Below are positions 8,875-15,536 of a stretch of 15,630 bases of DNA, in pieces. Source of the stretch: Kiritimatiellales bacterium. GTDB lineage: Bacteria > Verrucomicrobiota > Kiritimatiellia > Kiritimatiellales > Tichowtungiaceae. Where the stretch lies: contig JAQUXG010000007.1 in assembly GCA_028692515.1 (NCBI GenBank), forward strand, positions 1 through 15,630, given 5' to 3'. A model generated the notes under the pieces. The model searched no databases and was not told the origin of the DNA. It was given only the letters and a program-made list of their open reading frames with translations. The number at the start of each line of letters is the position of its first letter. Positions within the stretch are counted from its first letter, which is position 1. A program made the translations under genes and the position numbers.

Positions 8875-10181
8875 TGCACACAAAAACGGTTTATCCGGTT
8901 TCAACCTTCGGCGGTGAACTGCGCGTTCCCGGCGACAAAAGCGTTTCGCAGCGCATTGCCATGCTGGCGGCGCTGGCCAAAGGCACGTCGGAAGTACACG
9001 GCTTTCTGCGCGGTGAAGATGCCATCAGCACACTGAGCGCCATGTGTTCGCTGGGTGCCTCGGCGAAATTTGAAGGCGAAGTTCTGAAGATCACCGGCAC
9101 CGGCGGGAAGTTTAAAGAACCCGCTAATCCGTTGGATATGGGCAACTCCGGCACCGGCACCCGCCTGCTGGCCGGTTTACTGGCCGGACAGAAAATGAAT
9201 GTGACGATGGCTGGCGACGCCTCGCTTTCCCGTCGACCGATGGGGCGCATAAAAACCCCGCTGGAGCTGATGGGCGCACAGATTGAGCTGACCGGCGAGA
9301 AGGGGACGCTGCCGCTGACCATTCACGGCTCACCGTTGCATGGAATCCGCTATGAACTTCCAATGGCCTCGGCGCAGGTGAAATCCTGTGTATTGCTGGC
9401 CGGTCTTTTTGCAGAAGGCAAGACGACGGTTGTTGAGCCGCGCCCGACGCGCGACCATACCGAAAAACTTTTCCAAACATTGGAAATTCCGCTTCACATC
9501 GACGGGTTGGAAATCAGCTTGAACGGCTTCGGCCCGAACGGCCCGCAGATTACAGCCCGTAAGCTGACGGTGCCGGGCGATTTTTCGAGCGCTGCGTTCT
9601 GGATCGCCGCCGTGGCGGCACGCCCCGGCGCGGAGCTGACGGTGCGCGGGGTCGGGCTGAATCCGCGCCGTACGGCGTTGCTGGATGTCCTGAAACGCAT
9701 GGGTGCGCAAATCGAAGTCGAGTTTTCCGAGGAATCCGGCGATCCGATCGGCACTGTTTTTGTACGCGGCGCTCCGTTGCGCGGAACAAAAATCGGCGGC
9801 GATGAAATTCCAAATTTGATTGATGAGCTGCCGATGCTCGCGGTGACCGGCGCGCTGGCAACAGGTGCCACGGTGATCCGCGACGCCGCGGAGCTGCGAT
9901 TGAAGGAATCGGACCGCATCGCGGTGACGGCCGCACATCTGCGGGCATTCGGCGTGGAGGTTGAAGAGCATCCGGACGGCATGACGGTTCACGGCCCGGC
10001 AAGACTGCATTCACCGGCAGAACCGCTGGCCTCGCACGGCGATCATCGTATCACCATGTCGATGGCGATGTTGGCGACGTTTTCTGATGTACCGGTGACG
10101 CTGACGCAGGTTGGCTGCGTGGCGACTTCGTATCCTGATTTTTGGAATCATTTAAAACAGCTGGGCGGAAAGGTTGAATGA
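8874..10181 (+). CDS. aroA: 3-phosphoshikimate 1-carboxyvinyltransferase (EPSP synthase)
   Basis: AroA joins shikimate-3-phosphate and PEP to give EPSP, the sixth step of the shikimate pathway, in the cytoplasm. The 435 residues are full length. Motifs seen: PGDKSVSQR (19-27), GNSGTGTRLLAG (90-101), DASLSRRPMGRI (115-126), MASAQVKSCVLLAGL (164-178), PRPTRDHTEK (189-198), and toward the end the LRLKESDRIAVTAA and HGDHRITMSMAM motifs. The pattern (SLxxRPMGR, SAQVKS, xTRDHTEK, ATSYPDFW near the end) resembles the class II, CP4-like AroA group more than the E. coli class I type. In PGDKSVSQR the usual His of KSxSHR is Gln. It overlaps tyrA by one base and the next gene by four (ATGA). An internal TTCCAA palindrome lies at 9471-9485. 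Confidence 0.96.
   Translation: MHTKTVYPVSTFGGELRVPGDKSVSQRIAMLAALAKGTSEVHGFLRGEDAISTLSAMCSLGASAKFEGEVLKITGTGGKFKEPANPLDMGNSGTGTRLLAGLLAGQKMNVTMAGDASLSRRPMGRIKTPLELMGAQIELTGEKGTLPLTIHGSPLHGIRYELPMASAQVKSCVLLAGLFAEGKTTVVEPRPTRDHTEKLFQTLEIPLHIDGLEISLNGFGPNGPQITARKLTVPGDFSSAAFWIAAVAARPGAELTVRGVGLNPRRTALLDVLKRMGAQIEVEFSEESGDPIGTVFVRGAPLRGTKIGGDEIPNLIDELPMLAVTGALATGATVIRDAAELRLKESDRIAVTAAHLRAFGVEVEEHPDGMTVHGPARLHSPAEPLASHGDHRITMSMAMLATFSDVPVTLTQVGCVATSYPDFWNHLKQLGGKVE
9470..9486. repeat. TTCCAA-N3-TTGGAA palindrome, copy 4 (inside aroA)
   Basis: The arms extend to TTTCCAA/TTGGAAA with spacer ACA. It is read as L-F-Q-T-L-E, a different frame and peptide from the copy in tyrA, so conservation is at the DNA level. 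Confidence 0.75.
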
Positions 10182-11518
10182 ACAGACAGCGTATTATTGC
10201 AATTGACGGGCCGGCGGCTTCCGGCAAATCCACCGTGGCGCGCGAAGTGGCAAAACGGATGAGCAACTGTATCTATGTGGATTCGGGTTCGTTGTATCGC
10301 GGGGTGACCTGGAAGATGATTCAGTCTGGAGTGAACACAAAGAATCCGTTGCTGGTTCTGCCGGTGCTGCTGAAATCGAAATGGAAGTTTGAAGTGCGCG
10401 ACCGCGCCGTGGTTTTTTCGATCGACGGTGTGGAGCCCGGCGAGGCGCTTCGTGATAAGGATGTCCGCGAAGCGGTTTCCGATATCGCGGCGATTCCCGG
10501 CGTTCGTATTTTTGTGGTGCGTAATCTGCGTAAGCTGAAAAAGCTGGGTTCGCTGGCAATGGAAGGCCGCGACATCGGTTCGGTGGTTTTCCCGAAAACA
10601 CCCTATAAATTTTATCTGGATGCCAACCCGGAAGAACGGGCGAACCGCCGCCATGCGGAACTGGCGGCCAAAGGAGAAACCGAAAAGGCGCAGGAAGTAC
10701 TCGAATCGCTTCAGCGGCGCGACCAGAAAGATTCCTCGCGCAAAACCGCTCCGCTGAAAATTGCGGACGGCGCGTATGTGATCGACACCTCCGGACACGG
10801 CATCGAAGAGGTGACGCGCATTCTGATGGATCGCATTGCGGAACTCGAAAAGCCGCGCACCGATAAGATGTTGAATCCGGTCTGGTACCATATCACCTGT
10901 AAATTTTTCGGAATCTGTCTGTCGGTTGTGAACCGGTATAAAATTTACGGGTTGAAGAATATCCCGGAAACCGGCGGCGTGATTATCGCCTCAAATCATG
11001 CCAGCTATATCGATCCGCCTGTGGTCGGTGCGAGCAGCCGCAAGAAGCGGATGACCCATTTTATGGCGCGCGACACGCTGTTCCGCAATCCGCTGATGGG
11101 CGCGTTCCTGCGCCGGGTCGGCGTGATCCCGCTCGATCGGGACAAGGGGGATATCAAGGCCATGAAAACCGCTATTCAATTGTTGAAGGATGGGGCCTCC
11201 GTCGCTTTGTTTCCGGAGGGGACACGGTCAGTGGATGGAACGTTGCAGCCGCCGAAGCCGGGAATCGGTTTTCTGGTAGCCAAAGGCCATGCTCCGGTAG
11301 TGCCGGTTTATGTCCATGGTTCCTATGAGGCATGGTCGAAACACAGCGGCGGCCTGAAATTCAAGCCGGTTGCGGTTGTTTTCGGAAAGTTGATCACTCG
11401 GGAGGAAATCCTCGGGCTAGGCGAGGGGCGCGCGGCGTATTCGCTGATCGGCGAGTTGATTATGAAGCGTATTGCAGAGTTGAAAGAAAATTTTGAAAAA
11501 GGACTGATTCATGAGTAA
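10178..11518 (+). CDS. cmk-plsC: Fusion of cytidylate kinase and 1-acylglycerol-3-phosphate acyltransferase (Cmk-PlsC)
   Basis: One uninterrupted 446-residue frame holds two enzymes. Residues 1 to about 225 are (d)CMP kinase, which phosphorylates CMP/dCMP. They carry P-loop GPAASGKST (11-19), DSGSLYRG (35-42), GRDIGSVVFP (130-139) and the C-terminal RRDQKDSSRKTAPLKIADGAYVIDTS signature (180-205). From about 235 it is PlsC, which acylates lysophosphatidate to phosphatidate at the inner membrane. Its acyltransferase motifs are NHASYID (273-279, catalytic H274-X4-D279), GVIPLDRD (315-322), FPEGTR (345-350) and VPVYVHGS (375-382). A hydrophobic stretch at about 234-252 may dip into the membrane. 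Met231 (base 10868) sits at the junction but has no ribosome site before it, so a separate PlsC start is possible but not favoured. Overlaps: ATGA with aroA, 8 bases with proS. Confidence 0.92.
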   Translation: MNRQRIIAIDGPAASGKSTVAREVAKRMSNCIYVDSGSLYRGVTWKMIQSGVNTKNPLLVLPVLLKSKWKFEVRDRAVVFSIDGVEPGEALRDKDVREAVSDIAAIPGVRIFVVRNLRKLKKLGSLAMEGRDIGSVVFPKTPYKFYLDANPEERANRRHAELAAKGETEKAQEVLESLQRRDQKDSSRKTAPLKIADGAYVIDTSGHGIEEVTRILMDRIAELEKPRTDKMLNPVWYHITCKFFGICLSVVNRYKIYGLKNIPETGGVIIASNHASYIDPPVVGASSRKKRMTHFMARDTLFRNPLMGAFLRRVGVIPLDRDKGDIKAMKTAIQLLKDGASVALFPEGTRSVDGTLQPPKPGIGFLVAKGHAPVVPVYVHGSYEAWSKHSGGLKFKPVAVVFGKLITREEILGLGEGRAAYSLIGELIMKRIAELKENFEKGLIHE

Positions 11519-13016
11519 GCAGGTAAAAACAGCGATTTCCCCGACACGGGAAGAAAACTATCCGGAGTGGTATCAGCAGGTGGTGCGCGCCGCCGAACTG
11601 GCCGAGAACAGCGATGTGCGCGGCTGTATGGTGATTAAGCCGTGGGGCTACGCGTTGTGGGAAAATATCCGTACCGCGCTGGACAAATATTTTAAGGATA
11701 CCGGCCATGTGAATGCTTATTTTCCGCTGTTCATTCCGCTGAGCTATCTGGAAAAAGAAGCCGAGCATGTCGAAGGGTTTGCTAAAGAGTGTGCGGTGGT
11801 TACGCATCACCGCCTCGAAGCCGGACCAAACGGAAAATTGATTCCGGCGGGTGAACTTGAAGAACCACTGGTTGTTCGTCCAACGTCTGAAACCATCATT
11901 GGAGCGACGTATGCCAAGTGGGTGCAGAGCTACCGCGATCTGCCGATTCTGATCAACCAGTGGGCCAACGTGGTTCGCTGGGAAATGCGCACCCGTCTGT
12001 TCCTGCGAACGGCGGAGTTCCTCTGGCAGGAGGGGCACACCGTTCATGAAACGAGTGAAGAAGCGTGGGAAGAAACCGTTAAAATGCTGAAGGTCTATAA
12101 ACAGTTCGCAGAAGAGTACATGGCCATGCCGGTGCTGATCGGTGAAAAGACCGCTGGCGAGCGGTTTCCCGGCGCAGTGAACACGCTCTGCATTGAGGCA
12201 CTGATGCAGGACTGCAAAGCACTGCAGGCGGGAACCAGTCACTTCCTCGGTCAGAACTTTGCAAAATCTTCAGGAATTCAGTTTCAATCCCGCGAGGGTC
12301 AGCTGGAAACGGCGTGGACGACATCGTGGGGCGTTTCAACCCGTTTGATCGGCGGGATGATTATGACGCACGCCGATGATGACGGCATGATTATGCCGCC
12401 AAGGCTTGCCCCGTCGCACATCGTCATTCTGCCGATTATTCGCAAGGATTCGGATGAGGCCGCCATTTTAAAATACTGTAACGAGACCGCAGCACTGCTC
12501 CGCGCGCAAAACTATGCCGGACGCCCCGTTGAAGTAGTTGTCGACAGCCGCGATATTAACGCCGGTGAAAAGGGCTGGCAGTGGGTCAAAAAGGGCATTC
12601 CGGTTCGCGTTGAAATCGGTCCGCGCGATATGGAGAACGAAGCGGTTTATGTGGCGCGCCGCGATAAAGGTGCGAAGGAAAAATACGGACAGTCCCGTGC
12701 GGAGTTTGTTTCTTCCATCGCCGATGTACTGGCCGATATGCAGAAAAATCTTTTTGACCGCGCCTTTACGTTTCGTGCGGAAAACACCCGTGAAATCGAC
12801 AACTGGTCCGATTTTGTCGCGTTCTTCAAAGAAGGTCGTGGCGGATTTGCGCTCGCACATTGGGATGGCACCGAAGAAACAGAAAAGAAAATTAATGACG
12901 AATTGTCTGTGACCATCCGCTGTATTCCGTTTGATTGCGAACAAGGCGGCGCAGGAAAATGTGTGCTTAGCGGACAGCCCAGCAAGGGTCGCGTCGTATT
13001 TGCAAAAAGTTATTAA
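11511..13016 (+). CDS. proS: Prolyl-tRNA synthetase, short (archaeal/eukaryote-like) type
   Basis: This class II synthetase charges tRNA-Pro in the cytoplasm. The 501-residue length and the lack of an editing-type insertion domain between motifs 2 and 3 mark the archaeal/eukaryotic-like ProRS group that many bacteria use. Seen are RPTSETII (123-130), motif 2 in RWEMRTRLFLRTAEFLWQEGH (156-176), a motif 3 region with STRLIGGMIMTHADDDGMIMPPRLAP (276-301), an anticodon-binding domain (about 302-405), and the C-terminal domain ending in FAKSY, as is typical of this type. The C-terminal zinc-type site has Cys471, Cys476 and Cys484, but the expected fourth Cys is Ser487, so metal binding is probably lost. 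Translation starts within the end of the previous gene (8-base overlap, a GAAAAAGGACTG stretch upstream providing GGA). Confidence 0.96.
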   Translation: MSKQVKTAISPTREENYPEWYQQVVRAAELAENSDVRGCMVIKPWGYALWENIRTALDKYFKDTGHVNAYFPLFIPLSYLEKEAEHVEGFAKECAVVTHHRLEAGPNGKLIPAGELEEPLVVRPTSETIIGATYAKWVQSYRDLPILINQWANVVRWEMRTRLFLRTAEFLWQEGHTVHETSEEAWEETVKMLKVYKQFAEEYMAMPVLIGEKTAGERFPGAVNTLCIEALMQDCKALQAGTSHFLGQNFAKSSGIQFQSREGQLETAWTTSWGVSTRLIGGMIMTHADDDGMIMPPRLAPSHIVILPIIRKDSDEAAILKYCNETAALLRAQNYAGRPVEVVVDSRDINAGEKGWQWVKKGIPVRVEIGPRDMENEAVYVARRDKGAKEKYGQSRAEFVSSIADVLADMQKNLFDRAFTFRAENTREIDNWSDFVAFFKEGRGGFALAHWDGTEETEKKINDELSVTIRCIPFDCEQGGAGKCVLSGQPSKGRVVFAKSY

Positions 13017-13036
13017 CCCGGCGAAAGGAAACGAAC

Positions 13037-13627
13037 ATGGCAAAGAAAAGATTTAACATCAAAGGAACCAAGGACTTTCTGGTCGCCGCGGTTTTCTTAG
13101 GTTTCCTTTGTGCATGGTCGATCAGCGATGCCTGGTTTCCAACTGAAAAGGTCTTAAAAAGACATCCGCGGGAAATTGAAGTTTCCTTCAAGATTTCCGG
13201 CGTAGTGAAACATATCGCGGTCAAGCCCGGTGATGACGTCAAAGGGGAGGCCGTTCTGGCTACCCTTTATGATGAAACTCATCGGGTCAGAGAGACCGAA
13301 GCAGAGGCTGCTTTTGATGCCGCGAAGACAGCAAAGAGCCCGGATGTCGAAGAGAAACTGAATGCACTGCAGAAAGCCCGGGAAGATTTACGCGCCTGTA
13401 CGATTAGAAATACCAATTTTAAATGGACAAGTACTCATGGGGAAGAGGTGTTGTACGGAACCGTCTGCCGGGTTCTATCGGACGTTTCAACGTACGTCGA
13501 GGCGGGTACGCCGATCCTGACGATTACACCGGTGGATACATTTTATCAGTTTAATAAAACGCTTTCGGTGCTGTCGTTTATCGGGATGATCGCCGCACTG
13601 GTTTTTCACCGGATTGCGTCGCGGTGA
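13037..13627 (+). CDS. Small membrane-anchored protein with split biotinyl/lipoyl (HlyD-like) domain
   Basis: No named family is recognised. The 196 residues start with a basic stretch (MAKKRFNIKGTK), then TM1 (about 13-33). The first barrel-sandwich half follows (about 46-78, with ISGVVKHIAVKPGDDVKGEAVLATL, a typical HlyD/lipoyl pattern). Next come a charged helical hairpin (about 83-122) and the second half (about 135-167, GEEVLYGTVCRVLSDVSTYVEAGTPILTITPVD). It ends with TM2 (about 174-193) and a short basic tail. It is much shorter than real membrane-fusion proteins and lacks their beta-barrel and membrane-proximal domains. The Lys of a true lipoyl/biotin acceptor loop is absent, so it is unlikely to carry a cofactor. 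AAAGGAAA gives a good ribosome site, 20 bases after proS, so it probably belongs to that operon. An adaptor or efflux-accessory role is only a guess. Confidence 0.7.
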   Translation: MAKKRFNIKGTKDFLVAAVFLGFLCAWSISDAWFPTEKVLKRHPREIEVSFKISGVVKHIAVKPGDDVKGEAVLATLYDETHRVRETEAEAAFDAAKTAKSPDVEEKLNALQKAREDLRACTIRNTNFKWTSTHGEEVLYGTVCRVLSDVSTYVEAGTPILTITPVDTFYQFNKTLSVLSFIGMIAALVFHRIASR

Positions 13628-13647
13628 GAAAACGGTTCTGAATAGAG

Positions 13648-13725
13648 CTTGACCGCATAAGCGGTCGAACTAAGATGGTCGTCTGTCTTGAGCTGTAACC
13701 TCTTACAGCTAAGATGATTCGAAAG
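13648..13725 (+). promoter_or_regulatory. Two tandem 39-base promoter-like units with palindromic spacers, upstream of HU/IHF gene
   Basis: Unit 1 begins at 13648 and unit 2 at 13687, exactly 39 bases apart. Each starts CTTGA and carries CTAAGATG at the same offset. Read as promoters they are TTGACC-N16-TAAGAT (13649-13676) and TTGAGC-N16-TAAGAT (13688-13715). Between the boxes lie different but perfect palindromes: GACCGC/GCGGTC with loop ATAA (13651-13666), and AGCTGTAA/TTACAGCT with loop CCTC (13691-13710). Unit 2 would start transcription near 13722, leaving a short leader with the AGAGGGG ribosome site (13724-13730) just before the ATG at 13736. The palindromes could be operators or RNA hairpins. 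No T-run follows either, so they are not intrinsic terminators. Confidence 0.6.
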
Positions 13726-13735
13726 AGGGGATGAT

Positions 13736-14017
13736 ATGACAAAACGAGATTTAGTGGTTCGCATTGCAGACGAGACCGGCCTGATCCAGCAGGATGTGGC
13801 CGCCATTCTCCAGAAGTCGCTGGATTACATTGTCGAAGCGCTTCAAAAAGGCGAAACCGTTGAATTCCGCAATTTTGGTGTGTTTGAAATTAATGTTCGT
13901 AAAGCCCGGATCGGCCGTAATCCCAACAAGCCGGAAGATGTCGTGACCATTCCCGAACGCCGCGTGGTTAAATTTAAACCCGGCAAGATCATGAAACAAC
14001 AGATCACCGGCATCTAG
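13736..14017 (+). CDS. HU/IHF-family nucleoid DNA-binding protein
   Basis: A 93-residue histone-like protein that bends DNA as a dimer. The N-terminal helical dimerisation part (MTKRDLVVRIADETGLIQQDVAAIL, about 1-40) is followed by the conserved turn EFRNFGVFEI (43-52). The DNA-gripping arm RKARIGRNPNKPEDVVTIPERRVVKFKPGK (55-84) includes Pro63 of the GRNP motif that wedges between base pairs. The NFGVFE and IPERRVVKFKPG wording is closer to IHF/HU-like single-subunit proteins than to a canonical HU beta, and the subtype cannot be settled from sequence alone. The start has a strong AGAGGGG site. hisS begins 2 bases after the stop. The tandem palindromic promoter region lies immediately upstream, which suggests tight or autogenous control. 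Confidence 0.93.
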   Translation: MTKRDLVVRIADETGLIQQDVAAILQKSLDYIVEALQKGETVEFRNFGVFEINVRKARIGRNPNKPEDVVTIPERRVVKFKPGKIMKQQITGI

Positions 14018-14019
14018 AC

Positions 14020-15279
14020 ATGGCTTCCACCTCTCACCAGCCCATCCAGGGCATGTCCGACATCGCCCCTCCGGATGTCGCCCTCTGGCAAATGATCGAA
14101 CAGCGCGCGCGCGAAATATTCGCGCGTTATCGCTTTTCAGAGGTTCGCACGCCCGTTCTCGAAAAGCTCGATCTCTTTACCCATTCTCTCGGCGACACCA
14201 CCGATGTGGTGACTAAAGAGATGTACACGCTTGAAGATCGCGGCGGCCGTAAATTCGCTCTGCGTCCCGAAGGAACCGCCGGTGCCATCCGCTACGTCGC
14301 TTCCGGCGGCGACGAAACCGCTAATGCGCGCATCTTCTATATGGGCCCCATGTTTCGTTGCGAACGTCCGCAGGCCGGACGCAAACGCCAATTTCACCAG
14401 ATCGGCCTTGAGGCCGTCGGGGCGCCTAATCCGCTGGCTGACGCCGAGGTAATTGCTCTTCAGGTTCATCTGCTCGCCGCGTGGGGACTCGAAGGGGCGA
14501 AAATTCGTCTGAATACGATCGGTCTGCCCGAAGACCGCGCGGCCGTGATTGCCGGGTTGCGCGAAGCGATTCGTCCCCGTTTGCACGAACTGCCCGAGGA
14601 TGCACAGCAGCGTTTTGAAACCAACGTGTTGCGTTTGCTGGACTCCAAAGATCCGGAAGTTCAGAAAATCATCGCCGGTGTTCCGCCGGTCATTGAATTC
14701 ATGAGTGCGGAGTCGCGCGCCTATCTCGAAACCGTCATTGCCACGCTGCGCAAACTCGAAATCAATGTAGAAATCGACAGCTCGCTGGTACGCGGCCTCG
14801 ACTATTACGTTCACACCGTCTGGGAAGTGGTGCACAGCGGCCTCGGCGCACAAAACGCGCTCGCGGGCGGCGGACGTTACCGCATCAATGTCGGCGGAAA
14901 ATCGATTGACGGCGTCGGCTTTGCCATGGGTGTTGAGCGGGTGATTGCTTCGCTTGAAGCGACCGGCATTACCGCCGCACAGTTTGCGCCGCCGCCGCCG
15001 GTTTTCATCATTTCACTCGGCGAAGCGGCGCTGAATGAAAACCTGCTTCTGCTTCAGATGTTGCGGTTGCGCGGCATCGCTTGCGAGATGGAACTGACCG
15101 CCCGCAAAGTGCAGGCGCAAATGCGCCGTGCCAATAAATGCGGTGCACAGCACGTCATTATCCGCGGTGACAGCGAACTTGAAAAAGGAATCTTTGTTTT
15201 AAAAAATATGGCGGACGGCACGCAATGCGAAGTCGAACTGCCGGAACTGATGCTTCGGCTGGAGAAGGGCGGGGCCTGA
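14020..15279 (+). CDS. hisS: Histidyl-tRNA synthetase
   Basis: A cytoplasmic class II synthetase of 419 residues, the usual bacterial length. Motif 1 lies around FSEVRTPVLEKLDLF (39-53). RPEGTAGAIR (82-91) and motif 2 FRCERPQAGRKRQFHQIGLEAVG (112-134) are near-invariant. The histidine-specific HisA motif LVRGLDYY is at 256-263. GGGRYR (283-288) stands where GGRYD is usual, and motif 3 is GFAMGVERV (300-308). The C-terminal HGTP anticodon-binding domain runs from about 325, ending in a typical GTQCEVELPEL strand. The ATG at 14020 is 2 bases after the preceding stop with no clear ribosome site, so coupling to the HU/IHF gene is likely. Met12 (14053), next to the usual QGMSDI N-terminus, is an alternative start. 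The stop overlaps the next gene by one base. Confidence 0.96.
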   Translation: MASTSHQPIQGMSDIAPPDVALWQMIEQRAREIFARYRFSEVRTPVLEKLDLFTHSLGDTTDVVTKEMYTLEDRGGRKFALRPEGTAGAIRYVASGGDETANARIFYMGPMFRCERPQAGRKRQFHQIGLEAVGAPNPLADAEVIALQVHLLAAWGLEGAKIRLNTIGLPEDRAAVIAGLREAIRPRLHELPEDAQQRFETNVLRLLDSKDPEVQKIIAGVPPVIEFMSAESRAYLETVIATLRKLEINVEIDSSLVRGLDYYVHTVWEVVHSGLGAQNALAGGGRYRINVGGKSIDGVGFAMGVERVIASLEATGITAAQFAPPPPVFIISLGEAALNENLLLLQMLRLRGIACEMELTARKVQAQMRRANKCGAQHVIIRGDSELEKGIFVLKNMADGTQCEVELPELMLRLEKGGA

Positions 15280-15536
15280 TGCCGACGATTTTATATATCA
15301 ACGGCTGGCGCCTTTTTTTTTACATGAACGAGGGAAACGAACCGCCGCATGTTCACTGCACCAAGGCGGACTGTGATGCCAAATACTGGCTGAACACCGC
15401 CGGGTTTGACATTATTCCAGCATACGAATACAACCTGTCTCCGGCCGATCGAAAAGCAATCCGGAAGATTGTTTTTACACACTTCGACTATATCGTCGAA
15501 AAGTGGACAGAATTTCAGAGGAACAGGCATGAATAA
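15279..15536 (+). CDS. DUF4160-family small protein
   Basis: An 85-residue protein that starts MPTILYINGWRLFFYMNEGNEPPHVHC, the usual opening of DUF4160 proteins (MPTI at the start, then a PPHxH motif). This start overlaps the hisS stop (TGATG) and is preceded by GGGCGGGG and GGAGAAGG. An earlier in-frame ATG at 15225 lies within hisS and would add residues unlike the family. DUF4160 genes are commonly found beside DUF2442 genes, as here, and such pairs have been discussed as toxin-antitoxin-like modules; no activity can be read from the sequence. A run of nine T (15313-15321) lies in codons for L-F-F. The next gene overlaps its end by 8 bases. Confidence 0.82.
   Translation: MPTILYINGWRLFFYMNEGNEPPHVHCTKADCDAKYWLNTAGFDIIPAYEYNLSPADRKAIRKIVFTHFDYIVEKWTEFQRNRHE

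Noticed and set aside
10148..10891. Minus-strand frame of 247 codons opposite cmk-plsC
   Set aside because: The plus strand encodes all Cmk motifs; the minus product has no recognisable motif and no ribosome site.
13651..13710. The two hairpins before the HU/IHF gene as intrinsic terminators of the proS operon
   Set aside because: Neither stem is followed by a T-run; both are followed by the conserved CTAAGATG, which fits a -10 box better.
14108..14126. Perfect CGCGCGAA-ATA-TTCGCGCG inverted repeat in hisS
   Set aside because: It falls in a conserved coding stretch (ARAREIFAR) rich in Arg/Ala codons, has a different core from the TTCCAA palindromes and is present once, so codon composition explains it.
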